Notes: a model not told the origin generated them from the sequence alone. Positions 1-10,365 are shown, numbered from the stretch's first letter. The stretch is DNA of 64,000 nt from Deinococcus arboris (GCF_009755355.1 NZ_WQLB01000002.1:62001-126000), one strand, 5' to 3'. Made by a program: numbers and translations.

Positions 1-52
1 AAGCTTCCCAGAGGAAGCAAACATTCGTGTCTACCAGTTCCACCACCGTCCC
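1..52 (-). tRNA. Partial tRNA-Leu-like gene, cut by the window edge
   Basis: Read on the minus strand from about 52, this has a 7-nt acceptor 5' strand (GGGACGG), T8, the leucine-type D-arm GTGGAACTGGTAGACAC with A14, G18-G19 and A21, and a 5' anticodon stem GAATG. Instead of a 7-nt loop followed by CATTC, the sequence runs into a hairpin (GCTTCC-TCT-GGAAGC, about 4-18) and reaches the window edge. The 3' half is therefore not visible. It may be a tRNA with an insertion in the anticodon loop, like its neighbour at 77-202, or a degenerate copy. The anticodon cannot be assigned. Confidence 0.45.
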
Positions 53-76
53 CACGGTGATGTTGCGAAGAAGGGG

Positions 77-202
77 TGCAGCGGGGCGGGAGTCGAACCC
101 GCGACCTATTGATGAAGAGGTAACCTTTCACAGCGGCCCAGAGATGGACAAATAGGTGTGAAAGCTGGTGCCAATGGCTCTGCCAACTGAGCTACCCGCT
201 GC
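77..202 (-). tRNA. tRNA-like gene with about 51 extra nt in the anticodon loop
   Basis: The body folds as a canonical tRNA. The acceptor is GCAGCGGG pairing with CCCGCTGC, effectively 8 bp. The D-arm is GCTC/GAGC with GG and A21, the variable region is AGGTC, and the T-arm is GCGGG-TTCGACT-CCCGC. The anticodon stem would be ATTGG (171-175) with TCAAT (108-112), including one G-T pair. Its loop is 58 nt instead of 7. The extra sequence contains a perfect 8-bp inverted repeat (125-132 with 157-164). It is far too short for a group I intron. The 8-bp acceptor, with C opposite an extra G, resembles tRNA-His, but no normal loop can be spliced together with confidence; removing 51 nt could leave CTCTTCA. 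No CCA is encoded. It may be an interrupted tRNA or a pseudogene. Confidence 0.55.
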
Positions 203-436
203 ATGTTCAAGAATGGGTGGATCTAGACTGACTCACCTGAAGGCAAAACATTGCCAGCTCTGCGCGGCGAATGACCTCTGCCACCTGACTGTGAGGGCCG
301 AAAATTTCGCCTCCGGCTGGCAAGGTGGGTGTCTGGCTTCGGACCAGGCACACCACTCATCCTCAAGCTGCGGCCCAAACGGGATGTAGAAAGTTGCGGG
401 GCTGCGATACCCATCAGGCGTTGCCCTGCGAGGGGC

Positions 437-514
437 TGGTGCTCCGAGCTGGATTTGAACCAGCACTGACACGGTTCTGAGCCGTGGTCCTCTACCAAGT
501 TGGTATACCGGAGC
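437..514 (-). tRNA. tRNA with CAG anticodon and encoded CCA, unusual D-arm
   Basis: The minus strand gives a 7-bp acceptor (GCTCCGG with TCGGAGC, one G-T pair), an anticodon arm CACGG-CTCAGAA-CCGTG, variable region TCAGT and T-arm GCTGG-TTCAAAT-CCAGC. A73 and CCA are encoded at 437-440. By position the anticodon is CAG (leucine), yet the variable arm is short, unlike the long arm of bacterial tRNA-Leu. The D-stem pairs poorly; TACCAA...TTGGTA could form an alternative hairpin. An encoded CCA and a weak D-arm are common in phage or plasmid tRNA arrays. The acceptor, anticodon and T stems are intact. Amino-acid identity is uncertain. Confidence 0.65.
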
Positions 515-846
515 ATAGGGAGACCTCGTGGGGGCCGGAGCGGTCGGGAAGAGACCCCTTGTGCTTCGGCCCACAGACTGGGCAAGGGTGTGCAAAAGGG
601 ACGTAAAGTCCCGTGGAGCAGGTTGGTCGGAAGGTATGGCTGTAGGCTCAGGGGCGGCCCCTCGCCTTTCTTGTCCCTGTTGATGTGGGAAGACGTGCTC
701 TTGGTTGCACCGCCGTCACCGGACGGTTGCCCGACATCTTGCTGACTAGAAGAAACCTGCGTGAGAGGGGGTGGACAAGGCAGAGCCGTGAGGGGGTTTC
801 CTGGAAAGGGAGAACTCACGACCTTCGGCCCACCCAGCGGAGAGCT
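515..846. other. tRNA-array spacer without a protein gene
   Basis: No convincing coding sequence is seen. On the minus strand the motif GGGCCGAAG occurs at 564-572 and 823-831, and again at 955-963. The copy at 823-831 continues as GTCGTGAGTTC, which resembles the variable loop and T-stem start of a tRNA. These look like tRNA fragments or spacers, but no full cloverleaf could be built here. Confidence 0.35.
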
Positions 847-916
847 TCACCCGACCGGAATTGAACAGGTGTCTCCTGAGTGAACACCAGGAATCAGGTG
901 CAGGCAGACCGGGCAA
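847..916 (-). tRNA. Degenerate tRNA-like sequence
   Basis: A possible 7-bp acceptor (TTGCCCG with CGGGTGA, two wobble pairs) and a T-arm-like ACCTG-TTCAATT-CCGGT are present, with a possible anticodon stem CCTGG/TCAGG. The D-arm lacks the conserved GG and A residues, and the loop lacks U33. It lies in line with the other tRNA-like genes on the same strand, so a decayed tRNA is the best guess. A covariance-model score below threshold would dismiss it. Confidence 0.25.
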
Positions 917-1051
917 GTGAGCGGCGCAGGGGACGTTGACAGGTAACCCTGCGCCTTCGGCCCGGTCAGCGGGCATGTGGGGAAGTGTAGAGGCCAGGCA
1001 GCGCGCGCCACATTCGCCGTTCGGCGCACCCCGGCACTAAGCCAAAGGGCG

Positions 1052-1081
1052 AGGGCCGGAGCATCACTGCCCTCCGGCCCT
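1052..1081 (-). terminator. Hairpin downstream of the FakA-like gene
   Basis: A perfect 10-bp stem, AGGGCCGGAG with CTCCGGCCCT, around a 10-nt loop sits 16 nt past the stop codon of the minus-strand gene. It is followed by CGCCCTTTGG, which has only a short T-run. It is a likely intrinsic terminator. Confidence 0.6.
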
Positions 1082-1096
1082 TCTGTCCTGCTTCTC

Positions 1097-2693
<1,597 letters not shown>

Positions 2694-2701
<8 letters not shown>

Positions 2702-3026
2702 GCTGCACCCCCACGGCATGCACGCGGGTAGCGGCAAGCTCCAAGCCCGCCTGGGTTTTGACGGTGTGCTCCACGCGCTCGGCAATGTTGCGCGCCACGG
2801 TGGGAATGCTGACGCCGTAGGCCACGACCACGTACAGGTCGGCCGTATAACGTGCGCCGTCCTTGCCGATGACCACGCCGTCACTGACCTGTGCGCGGCC
2901 CAGCACGCGGCTCAGGCCTTCTTTGAGATTGGCGGGGGCCATGCCGACCACGCCCGGCACTTCATGGGCGGTCAGGCCGATAAGCGAGGCCAGCGCCGCC
3001 TCGGTGATTTGAATGGAGCCGTTCAC
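2694..3026 (-). CDS. Asp23/Gls24 family envelope stress protein (YloU-like)
   Basis: This small 110-residue protein begins MNGSIQITEAALASLIGLTA and contains the Asp23 core around TADLYVVVAYGVSIPTVARN, then a C-terminal amphipathic region. The family is often membrane-peripheral and linked to envelope stress. The GTG start is chosen because similarity to the family begins there. A TATACT box lies 10 nt upstream at 3036-3041, giving a nearly leaderless message. Upstream in-frame extension reads through low-complexity sequence that overlaps the divergent pepA promoter region. It is the first gene of a two-gene operon with the FakA-like gene. Confidence 0.85.
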
Positions 3027-3147
3027 AGTAAGGGGCAGTATACGGGGCGCTGGGGATGGGCTGCAGGGCGAGAGGAGACTCAGGAAGCCGGGCGTGAGTG
3101 AGAAGGAATGAGGACGAGTCATGTGTGCCGCCTCTGTCTGGCCGGTC

Positions 3148-3177
3148 TGAACAGCCCCAGTCCAGGCGTGCTTTACT
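3148..3177 (+). promoter_or_regulatory. Promoter of the aminopeptidase gene
   Basis: TGAACA (3148-3153), an 18-nt spacer, and TTTACT (3172-3177) end 6 nt before the ATG at 3184. No Shine-Dalgarno sequence fits in that space, so the message should be leaderless. Confidence 0.55.
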
Positions 3178-3183
3178 CCGCCC

Positions 3184-4509
3184 ATGCCCCTTGTGAATAG
3201 GCTGGAACAGGCGGACCTCTCGCTGGTGTTTGCCGCCCCCGAGCATTCGGAGCGCCTGACCCGTGGCCTCAAATCTGGCGAGGTGCGGCTGCTGTCGCGC
3301 AGTGGCACCGGAGATGAAGTCGCCGCCCTGCGCCCCACCAGCGCCGCTGAGGCCCGTGAGCTGGGCGCCGCGCTGGCCAGAACGGCGCGTGACCTCCGGG
3401 CGGCCTCGGTACAGGTGCCCGCCAGCGAGCATGGCGCGGCCCTGGCTGCCGCCGCCTTGGCCGAGGGCTGGCGGGAAGGCCGTTACCGTCAGGCGTCGGC
3501 TTCTGCCCCAGCGCTGCTGGTCGAGGGCCTGACCGAAGGCGACCACGCCCGCATCAACGCCCTGAGCGCGGGTCTGACCTTCGCCCGCGAGCTGACGAGC
3601 GCCCCCGCCAATGTCCTGAACCCGGCCACCCTGGCGCGCGAGGCCCGCACCTTGGAAGCCCTGGGGCTGGACGTGGATATCTGGGACGGCGACGATATTG
3701 AGGCGCGTGGGATGGGTCTACTGGCCGCCGTGGCCGCCGGCAGCGTCACTGGCCCCCGCCTCATTCGCGTGACCCTACCAGCACGCGGCGAGGCCCGCAC
3801 GGTGCTGGCGCTGGTGGGCAAGGGCATTACCTTTGACACTGGCGGTTATTCCATCAAGCCGGCGGCCGGCATGAACGGCATGAAAAACGACATGGGCGGC
3901 GCGGCGGCCGTGCTGGGCGCCATGCGCGCCCTGGGCGAGCTGCGCGCGCACGTCCCTGAAGGGATAGAGGTCCGGGCCTACATAGCCGCCGCCGAAAACA
4001 TGGTCGGGCCCCAGGCCATGCGGCCCGGCGATATCTACCGCGCTGCCAACGGCCTGCACGTTGAGGTCACCAATACCGACGCCGAGGGCCGCCTCGTGCT
4101 GGCTGACACCCTGACCGTGGCCTGCGAGGAAGGCGCCACTGAACTGATTGACCTCGCCACCCTGACCGGCGTGAAGGTCAGCGCCCTGGGCAGTGACATC
4201 GCGGGCCTGTTCAGCAGCGACGCCGCCCTGACCAGTCGCCTCAAGACGGCGGCCGACGCGGCGGGCGAATATGTCTGGGAACTGCCTCTGCACCAGCCCT
4301 ACCTAAAGGGCTACCAGAAAAACACTGTGGCTGACCTCAGAAACAGCGATATGGTCCCGGCAGGCGCCAGCATCAAGGCTGCGCTGTTCCTTCAACAGTT
4401 CGTGACGCGTCCCTGGGCCCACCTGGATATTGCGGGCAACGCCACCCGCGAAGAGGTGGCGACCGGCTGGGGGGTGGAGACGCTGGTGGAATACGTGCTG
4501 AAGCGGTAA
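3184..4509 (+). CDS. pepA: Leucyl aminopeptidase (M17 family)
   Basis: This 441-residue zinc/manganese aminopeptidase removes N-terminal residues from peptides in the cytosol. The C-terminal catalytic domain carries the metal-binding and active-site segment GKGITFDTGGYSIKP (about 212-226) and the M17 signature NTDAEGRL (297-304). The shorter N-terminal domain is poorly conserved, as is usual. The ATG at 3184 follows a -10 box by 6 nt, supporting a leaderless start. The gene stands alone and is divergent from the Asp23-FakA pair. A strong two-way hairpin follows its stop codon. Confidence 0.93.
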   Translation: MPLVNRLEQADLSLVFAAPEHSERLTRGLKSGEVRLLSRSGTGDEVAALRPTSAAEARELGAALARTARDLRAASVQVPASEHGAALAAAALAEGWREGRYRQASASAPALLVEGLTEGDHARINALSAGLTFARELTSAPANVLNPATLAREARTLEALGLDVDIWDGDDIEARGMGLLAAVAAGSVTGPRLIRVTLPARGEARTVLALVGKGITFDTGGYSIKPAAGMNGMKNDMGGAAAVLGAMRALGELRAHVPEGIEVRAYIAAAENMVGPQAMRPGDIYRAANGLHVEVTNTDAEGRLVLADTLTVACEEGATELIDLATLTGVKVSALGSDIAGLFSSDAALTSRLKTAADAAGEYVWELPLHQPYLKGYQKNTVADLRNSDMVPAGASIKAALFLQQFVTRPWAHLDIAGNATREEVATGWGVETLVEYVLKR

Positions 4510-4518
4510 GTGGTGAGT

Positions 4519-4567
4519 GGGCAGGAGAGAGTGGGTTATCTTTTCCACCTACCACTCTCTCCTGCCC
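4519..4567. terminator. Bidirectional terminator between convergent genes
   Basis: Perfect 16-bp arms, gggcaggagagagtgg at 4519-4534 and its complement at 4552-4567, enclose a 17-nt loop. It lies between the plus-strand aminopeptidase and the minus-strand ParB-like gene and could stop transcription from both sides. T-runs are weak on both sides. Confidence 0.7.
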
Positions 4568-4576
4568 CTTCCTCAT

Positions 4577-5497
<921 letters not shown>

Positions 5498-5720
5498 GGG
5501 CAACTCCTGGGTGATCCGTGCACAGACGGGTCAAAAGCAGGCGGGGTGCCAAGGCTGCCGGGGAGCAAGAAAAGGCCCCGGTCTGCTGGTGTCCAGCGTA
5601 CACCAAAGCCAGTCAGCCTTGTGTGATCGGCGCCTCCGCTGCGCCCGCTCTACCGAAAAACTTCATGCTCCGGGCCAAACGTGCCCTGCGTCCAGGTTGG
5701 GCGGCGGCCCGCAGGCTTGA

Positions 5721-6326
5721 ATGGGGGCCATGCTGGGCAAATTTTTCAAGAAGCCGGCCGATGATATGGGGGGCCGTGTACCGCCGGGCCAGAGTCTGAC
5801 CACCCGGTTTCCGGTGCTGACCTACGGTCCCACGCAGCGGTACGCCCCTCAGGACGTGGTGGTCAGAATCACCGGGCTGGCCGAGGAGCAGACCCTGACC
5901 TGGGCCGACCTGCTGGCGCTGCCCCAGACCACCCTGACCTATGACATTCACTGTGTCACCCACTGGAGCAAGCTGGACACCACCTGGACCGGCGTGAGGG
6001 TCACGGACCTGATGGAGCACCTGCGCCTGCAGCCCGGCGCCACGCACGTGATGCAGCATTCGGTGGGCGGCTACACCACCAACCTCTCGCTGGAGGATTT
6101 CGTGCGGCCCGAGAACCTGCTGGCCCACACCTTCGACGGCCAGCCGCTGGACGCTGAGCACGGCGGCCCGCTGCGGCTGGTGGTGCCGCACCTGTACTTC
6201 TGGAAAAGTGCCAAGTGGCTGACCGAGCTGGAATTTATGAACCATGACCAGCCGGGGTTCTGGGAGCGCAACGGGTACCACATGCGCGGCGACCCCTTCA
6301 AGGAGGAGCGGTACGACGACGACTGA
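5721..6326 (+). CDS. Sulfite-oxidase-like molybdopterin-dependent oxidoreductase
   Basis: This 201-residue protein matches the oxidoreductase molybdopterin-binding domain found in sulfite oxidase and MsrP (YedY). The molybdenum-ligating cysteine is likely in DIHCVTHWSKLDTTWTGV; HGGPLRLVVPHLYFWKSAKW matches the second half of the fold. No Tat signal peptide and no dimerisation domain are seen, so it is probably a cytosolic single-domain member. Its substrate is unknown. Two ATGs are possible, at 5721 and 5730. The next gene overlaps or abuts its 3' end, suggesting a shared transcript with the glycosylase. Confidence 0.82.
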   Translation: MGAMLGKFFKKPADDMGGRVPPGQSLTTRFPVLTYGPTQRYAPQDVVVRITGLAEEQTLTWADLLALPQTTLTYDIHCVTHWSKLDTTWTGVRVTDLMEHLRLQPGATHVMQHSVGGYTTNLSLEDFVRPENLLAHTFDGQPLDAEHGGPLRLVVPHLYFWKSAKWLTELEFMNHDQPGFWERNGYHMRGDPFKEERYDDD

Positions 6327-6894
6327 GCCCCTAACCCCGGACCTGACCGGCGGCGGCGAGTATCTGGTCCCGGACGTACTGAACAAGGGCCTGACACTGG
6401 TGCTGGTCGGCACGGCGCCCAGCCGCATCAGTGCGCGGGCGCGGGCGTACTACGCCAATCCCGGCAACCGTTTCTGGCGCACCTTACACGAAGTTGGCCT
6501 GACCCCCACGCAACTGGCCCCCCACGACTACGCCCTCCTGCCCCGCTTTGGCATCGGCCTGACCGATGTGGCCAAGCGGCATGCGGGGGTAGACGCCGTC
6601 CTGCCCGGTGACGCCTGGGCGCCCGAGGAACTGCGGGCCAAGCTGCGCGAGTACCGCCCGCAATTGGTCGCCTTTACCAGCAAGCGTGGCGCCGCAGAAG
6701 TGCTGGGGGTGTCCACCGGGCGGCTGCCTTACGGCCGTCAATCAGGAACCCTGGAAGAGGCCGAACTCTGGGTATTGCCCAGCACCAGCCCACTGGGGCA
6801 GACCTATTTTCAGCTGGCACCCTGGCAGGCGCTGGCGGCGCGCGTTGTGGCGCTGCGGGGCGCGGCGGGAACCCCCGCCCCCAGCGGCGCGTAG
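6244..6894 (+). CDS. mug: G/U mismatch-specific DNA glycosylase (MUG family)
   Basis: The core from about residue 36 carries LVLVGTAPS, then YYANPGNRFWRTLHEVGL and LLPRFGIGLTDVAKR, and near the end LPSTSPLG. These are the active-site and DNA-contact motifs of MUG/TDG glycosylases, which excise uracil or thymine opposite guanine for base excision repair. The start is uncertain. The ATG at 6244 overlaps the upstream gene by 83 bp and adds a low-complexity N-terminus. A strong AAGGAGGAGC sits near 6298-6308, but no ordinary in-frame start codon follows it before the core. The mature start may be a rare codon near 6313-6343. Confidence 0.82.
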   Translation: MTSRGSGSATGTTCAATPSRRSGTTTTEPLTPDLTGGGEYLVPDVLNKGLTLVLVGTAPSRISARARAYYANPGNRFWRTLHEVGLTPTQLAPHDYALLPRFGIGLTDVAKRHAGVDAVLPGDAWAPEELRAKLREYRPQLVAFTSKRGAAEVLGVSTGRLPYGRQSGTLEEAELWVLPSTSPLGQTYFQLAPWQALAARVVALRGAAGTPAPSGA

Positions 6895-6901
6895 GAGCAC
6901 T

Positions 6902-7681
6902 ATGGCCCCCCCTCCTTCTTCCAAAGCGGCGCGGTCCAGAGGCGTCTGGCGCGTGGCCCGGTCGGGCGTGCGGGCCACCACCGCGCTGCTGCGGCCAGTT
7001 CAGGTGGCACAGACTGATCCGTGGGCTCTGGCGCCGGCTCGGCCTGCGTCGGGGCTAAGGCTGCGCCGCGCGGCGGGGCTGGGGGCGTTGGCCCTGGTGA
7101 CGGTGCTGGCGCTCTCCATCCTGGGGACACTGGCCATGCTGCTGGCCATTGGGGTGGCGTCGGGCAGCGATGTGGCCGGCTGGCTCTTAGGGGTCACGCT
7201 GGTGCTGGCCATCGGGGTGCTGCTGTGGGCGCGGGGCCGTTTACTGGGCTGGCAGCCAGCGCCGTCCGCACTCCCAGCGGAGGAAGCCCAGGACTTACAG
7301 GCCCTGCGTGCCCTGCACCAGCAGGCGCGTGCGCTACCCCGCCCCCTGCGCGCCGACCTGGAACGCACCTTGCAGGCCACGGCCGGCGCTCTGCGCGCCA
7401 CGGCGGCCCTGCCCACCCTGACCCGCGACGCTTTTGACGTTCGCCAGGCGGCCCGCGCTGACCTGCCCGAGTTGCTGCACGCCTACCACGCGGCGCCCCA
7501 GCAGCAACCAGAGTTGCGGGCCTCGCTGCTGGTCATCGAGGAACGCATGGTGTCCATTGCCCGTCAAGGCGAGCAGGACGCTGCCCGCGCGGCCCAGGCC
7601 CAGCGCGCCTTTGTGCAGGACAAATATGCGTCTACAACTGCGCCGGGCGCAGATGGGGGCAAGACGCCCCCAGGACGTTAA
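6902..7681 (+). CDS. Conserved membrane protein of unknown function
   Basis: The product has 259 residues. A basic N-terminus of about 55 residues is followed by two adjacent transmembrane helices (about 58-82 and 84-112). A mostly helical, alanine-rich cytosolic region of about 140 residues then contains long amphipathic stretches (QDLQALRALHQQARALPRPL). This resembles small two-helix membrane proteins with a coiled-coil tail. No catalytic motif is seen. The ATG at 6902 has a TAGGAGC ribosome-binding site overlapping the stop codon of mug, so it is translated as part of the same transcript. Confidence 0.75.
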   Translation: MAPPPSSKAARSRGVWRVARSGVRATTALLRPVQVAQTDPWALAPARPASGLRLRRAAGLGALALVTVLALSILGTLAMLLAIGVASGSDVAGWLLGVTLVLAIGVLLWARGRLLGWQPAPSALPAEEAQDLQALRALHQQARALPRPLRADLERTLQATAGALRATAALPTLTRDAFDVRQAARADLPELLHAYHAAPQQQPELRASLLVIEERMVSIARQGEQDAARAAQAQRAFVQDKYASTTAPGADGGKTPPGR

Positions 7682-7685
7682 ATGC

Positions 7686-7715
7686 TTCATAGACGTTAAG
7701 TCCTGGTGCTACACT
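7686..7715 (+). promoter_or_regulatory. Leaderless promoter of the HD-GYP gene
   Basis: A TACACT -10 box (7710-7715) ends exactly 7 nt before the GTG start at 7723; a weak TTCATA -35 (7686-7691) is 18 nt upstream of it. A GACGTTAA direct repeat (near 7674 and 7692) and CCAGGAC/GTCCTGG arms flank the -35 region and could be an operator. Confidence 0.6.
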
Positions 7716-7722
7716 GCCTGAC

Positions 7723-9078
7723 GTGTTCCAGCCCGCCCTCTGGTCGAACCTTCTCCTGGTGGCCTCGGCGGGGCTGCTGGGCTACGCCACCGCGCGGGAC
7801 CTGCAGGGCCTGATGATTGCCGCCGCGCTGCTGCTGACGGCGCTGACACTGGGGCGGCGCGGGCCGCTGCGCTGGGCTGGGCCCGCTGGGTACGCCGCCG
7901 CCTTTGTGGTCGCGCTGGTGCTGCCCGGCCCGACAACCACGCTCTTTGACCTGCTGGCCGCGCTGCTCACGCTGCTGACGCTGGGCGTCATGACCCTGAG
8001 CGGTGAAGCCAACGCCCGCGAACTGACCTGGCAGCGCAACACCGTGGCGGCCCTGCGTGCGGGCAGCGAACGGCTGGCCGATGCCAGAGACGCCGAGGCC
8101 ATCATTCGCGCGGGCATCGGCATTCTGGACAAGTTGCAGGTCGCCCCTAACCTGGCATTCGTGGCCTACCGCCGGGGCACACCGCACATCCTGGCCGCCA
8201 CGGGGGCTTTCGATGCCTTCTTAGAGCGGCCCATTCATCCCAGCGACAACGACAGCCGCAGTGTTCAGGCAGACCACTGGGTCGCTGAAGAGGTGCTGGC
8301 GCTGCTCGACAAGGCCCAGCGCCGCGTCTTTCATGTGGCTCCGGTCTATGGCCGGGCGTCCAACCATCTGGGTGTCATTATCCTGACCCGCCCGGCCCAG
8401 GTTCCCTTTGACGAGGATGAAAAGGGCGTGGTGGGCGCCTTTGCCCGCCTGCTGGGGGCACAGCTGGGGCAGTGGCACGCCATCCGCGACCTGCGGGATG
8501 CCAACGACCTGACCCTGCGGTCGCTGGGCGCCGCCCTGGAACGTCGGGACGACGATACCGGCGGCCACACCACCCGCGTGGTGGGCATGAGCGTGCGCCT
8601 GGCCCGCCGCCTGGGCTGGGACGAGGATCAGGTCAAGGCGCTGCGCTGGGGCGCGTACCTGCACGACCTGGGCAAGCTGGCTATTCCTGACGACGTGCTG
8701 CACAAGCGCGGGCCCCTGAATCCTGACGAGCGCCGCGTCATTCAGACCCATACCGTCATTGGGTACGACATGTTGCAGGACCTGCATTTTCTCCCGGCTG
8801 AGACCCTGGACCTGGTGCGTTACCACCACGAGCGCTGGGACGGCACCGGTTACCCCAGCGGCCTGCGCGGGCAGAACATCCCAGACACTGCCCGCCTGTT
8901 CACCCTGATTGACGTGTTCGACGCCCTGACCAACGCGCGCCCCTACAAGCCCGCCTGGACGCGCGACCGCGCCCTGAGCGAGATCCGTTCGCAGGCGGGG
9001 CGGCAGTTTGACCCGCAGTATGTGGAGGCCTTCCTGCGCATGATGGCCGAACACGACGACGCCCACCTGGTGAGCTGA
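7723..9078 (+). CDS. Membrane HD-GYP phosphodiesterase with GAF-like domain
   Basis: This 451-residue protein probably degrades cyclic di-GMP. Four to five hydrophobic helices span residues 5-95. A GAF-like sensory region covers about 105-255. The HD-GYP domain (about 265-440) has HD at 314-315, a downstream histidine pair at 368-369 and the GYP signature in HHERWDGTGYP (368-378), then RLFTLIDVFDALT. All metal ligands usual for an active enzyme appear present. The GTG start is fixed by a -10 box 7 nt upstream. It is a single-gene unit. A GGDEF protein at 29672-30787 could supply the opposite activity. Confidence 0.9.
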   Translation: MFQPALWSNLLLVASAGLLGYATARDLQGLMIAAALLLTALTLGRRGPLRWAGPAGYAAAFVVALVLPGPTTTLFDLLAALLTLLTLGVMTLSGEANARELTWQRNTVAALRAGSERLADARDAEAIIRAGIGILDKLQVAPNLAFVAYRRGTPHILAATGAFDAFLERPIHPSDNDSRSVQADHWVAEEVLALLDKAQRRVFHVAPVYGRASNHLGVIILTRPAQVPFDEDEKGVVGAFARLLGAQLGQWHAIRDLRDANDLTLRSLGAALERRDDDTGGHTTRVVGMSVRLARRLGWDEDQVKALRWGAYLHDLGKLAIPDDVLHKRGPLNPDERRVIQTHTVIGYDMLQDLHFLPAETLDLVRYHHERWDGTGYPSGLRGQNIPDTARLFTLIDVFDALTNARPYKPAWTRDRALSEIRSQAGRQFDPQYVEAFLRMMAEHDDAHLVS

Positions 9079-9100
9079 GAGTCGGCGGCCTGACATTGAT

Positions 9101-9115
9101 AGCCCCTGATGGGCT
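9101..9115. other. Small hairpin in a gene-free spacer
   Basis: AGCCC-CTGAT-GGGCT forms a 5-bp stem shortly after the HD-GYP stop codon. There is no T-run, so termination is doubtful. The rest of the 9079-9367 spacer shows no gene. Confidence 0.3.
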
Positions 9116-9367
9116 CATCGGCAAACGTCTGTCAGTCAAGTCGGTCTGAACCACAGCACTCATCGGAGTGACGGTGTGGGCTGATGTTCTTGATTTACAG
9201 AGGTTGCAAGCAGCGGGCGACTCTCTGCTTTGAAACGCTGAATAGAGGGACAGGTTGCTAAGCTGGCCAACCCTCAGCCAAAAATCAGGCTTGACCAAGG
9301 GCTATGTTGGCTGGAAGGCCCGTATTTGCTGAGGCTGGCAGACCCGCCGCCTGTCCCTCAAATGTTG

Positions 9368-10276
9368 TCAGCCGATGGCGGCCAGATCGGCGCGGGTGGG
9401 GGCGTAGGCTCCTGCGTGGGCGCAAGCGGCGGCGGCGGCGCGCAGGCCCAGGTGCAGGTGCTCGGTCCACAGAGCGTCCGTGCGTTCAGCAGCGCTCACG
9501 AGCAGCCCGGCACACAGCGCGTCGCCGGCTCCGACAGTGTCAATCAGCTTCACAGGTACAGCCGGCAGCGTGGCCTGGCCCGCCGTGTGGTCCAGGGTGG
9601 CCCCAGCGGCGCCGCGCGTGATCACGATGGGTGCCCGGGCATTCAGACCTCGCAAGTGCCGGAGCGCATCGGCCTCGGTCAGGCCGGGAAAGAAAAAGGC
9701 CAGGTCCTCGTCGCTGAATTTCAGCAGATTGGCGCGGCGGGCCACCGCCTCGAACACCGCCGGGTAGTTGGGGTGGCGGTGCGTAATGCGCGCGTTGGGG
9801 TCAAAGCTGATCTGCACGCCAGCGGCGCGCGCCGTTTCCACGAGGCCCAGCAGGGTGTCGGCCAGGGGCCAGCGGCTGAGGCTGATGCCGCCCACATGCA
9901 GCCAGCGGGCGTCCCGCAGCCAGCCGCCCGGCAACTGGGTGGGGTCAAAATGCAGGTCAGCGCTGTTTTCGCCCAGAAAGCGGTAGGCGGGCGGGTGGGC
10001 GCGGTAGACCACCGCCATCAGGGTGGGGGCCGGGACCCGCTGCAAGAAGCGCATGTCCAGCCCCGCCTCTACCGAGGCGCGTTCCAGGTCATCCCCAAAG
10101 TTGTCCTGGCCCACGGCCCCCGCAAAAGCGCTGGGCACCCCCAGGGCGGCGCAGGCCCTCGCCACATTCCAGCCAGCGCCGCCCGGATGAGCCGTCCAGG
10201 CTTGCCCGCCCGCCGTCACGAGGTCGGTCAGGGCTTCTCCAGCACTTACGATGAGCGGCAGGGGCGACAGCGACAT
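9368..10276 (-). CDS. PfkB-family carbohydrate kinase
   Basis: This 302-residue ribokinase-like sugar kinase transfers phosphate from ATP to a sugar. The N-terminal glycine-rich [15 protein letters not shown] motif and the C-terminal [14 protein letters not shown] motif, with the catalytic aspartate, are both intact. It looks most like fructokinase or 2-keto-3-deoxygluconate kinase, but the substrate cannot be fixed from sequence. The ATG at 10276 is chosen because TAGCAT lies 7 nt upstream. The gene is alone, with no transporter or regulator beside it. Confidence 0.87.
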   Translation of the reverse strand: MSLSPLPLIVSAGEALTDLVTAGGQAWTAHPGGAGWNVARACAALGVPSAFAGAVGQDNFGDDLERASVEAGLDMRFLQRVPAPTLMAVVYRAHPPAYRFLGENSADLHFDPTQLPGGWLRDARWLHVGGISLSRWPLADTLLGLVETARAAGVQISFDPNARITHRHPNYPAVFEAVARRANLLKFSDEDLAFFFPGLTEADALRHLRGLNARAPIVITRGAAGATLDHTAGQATLPAVPVKLIDTVGAGDALCAGLLVSAAERTDALWTEHLHLGLRAAAAACAHAGAYAPTRADLAAIG

Positions 10277-10283
10277 GCCCCCG

Positions 10284-10289
10284 ATGCTA
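10284..10289 (-). promoter_or_regulatory. -10 box of the PfkB kinase gene
   Basis: TAGCAT on the minus strand ends 7 nt before the ATG at 10276, predicting a leaderless message. No clear -35 is seen. Confidence 0.55.
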
Positions 10290-10324
10290 CCCCGCCTGAG
10301 GGCGTGGTGCGCTTCACAGCGGAA

Positions 10325-10364
10325 CTCAGCGTGGTTGAGGATCATACGTCTCAACCACGCTGAG
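10325..10364. repeat. Perfect 15-bp inverted repeat
   Basis: CTCAGCGTGGTTGAG (10325-10339) pairs perfectly with 10350-10364 around the 10-nt loop GATCATACGT. It lies just upstream of the kinase promoter and beside a copy of the hairpin repeat family. It could be a stable RNA hairpin or an operator. Confidence 0.7.
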
Positions 10365-10365
10365 G

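Noticed and set aside
437..514. Selenocysteine tRNA interpretation for the tRNA array, prompted by an 8-bp acceptor in a neighbour
   Set aside because: No long variable arm, no UCA anticodon in a proper loop and no selenocysteine genes.
9326..10363. Long plus-strand frame opposite the PfkB kinase gene
   Set aside because: It is antisense to a clear kinase; long antisense frames are expected at this GC content.
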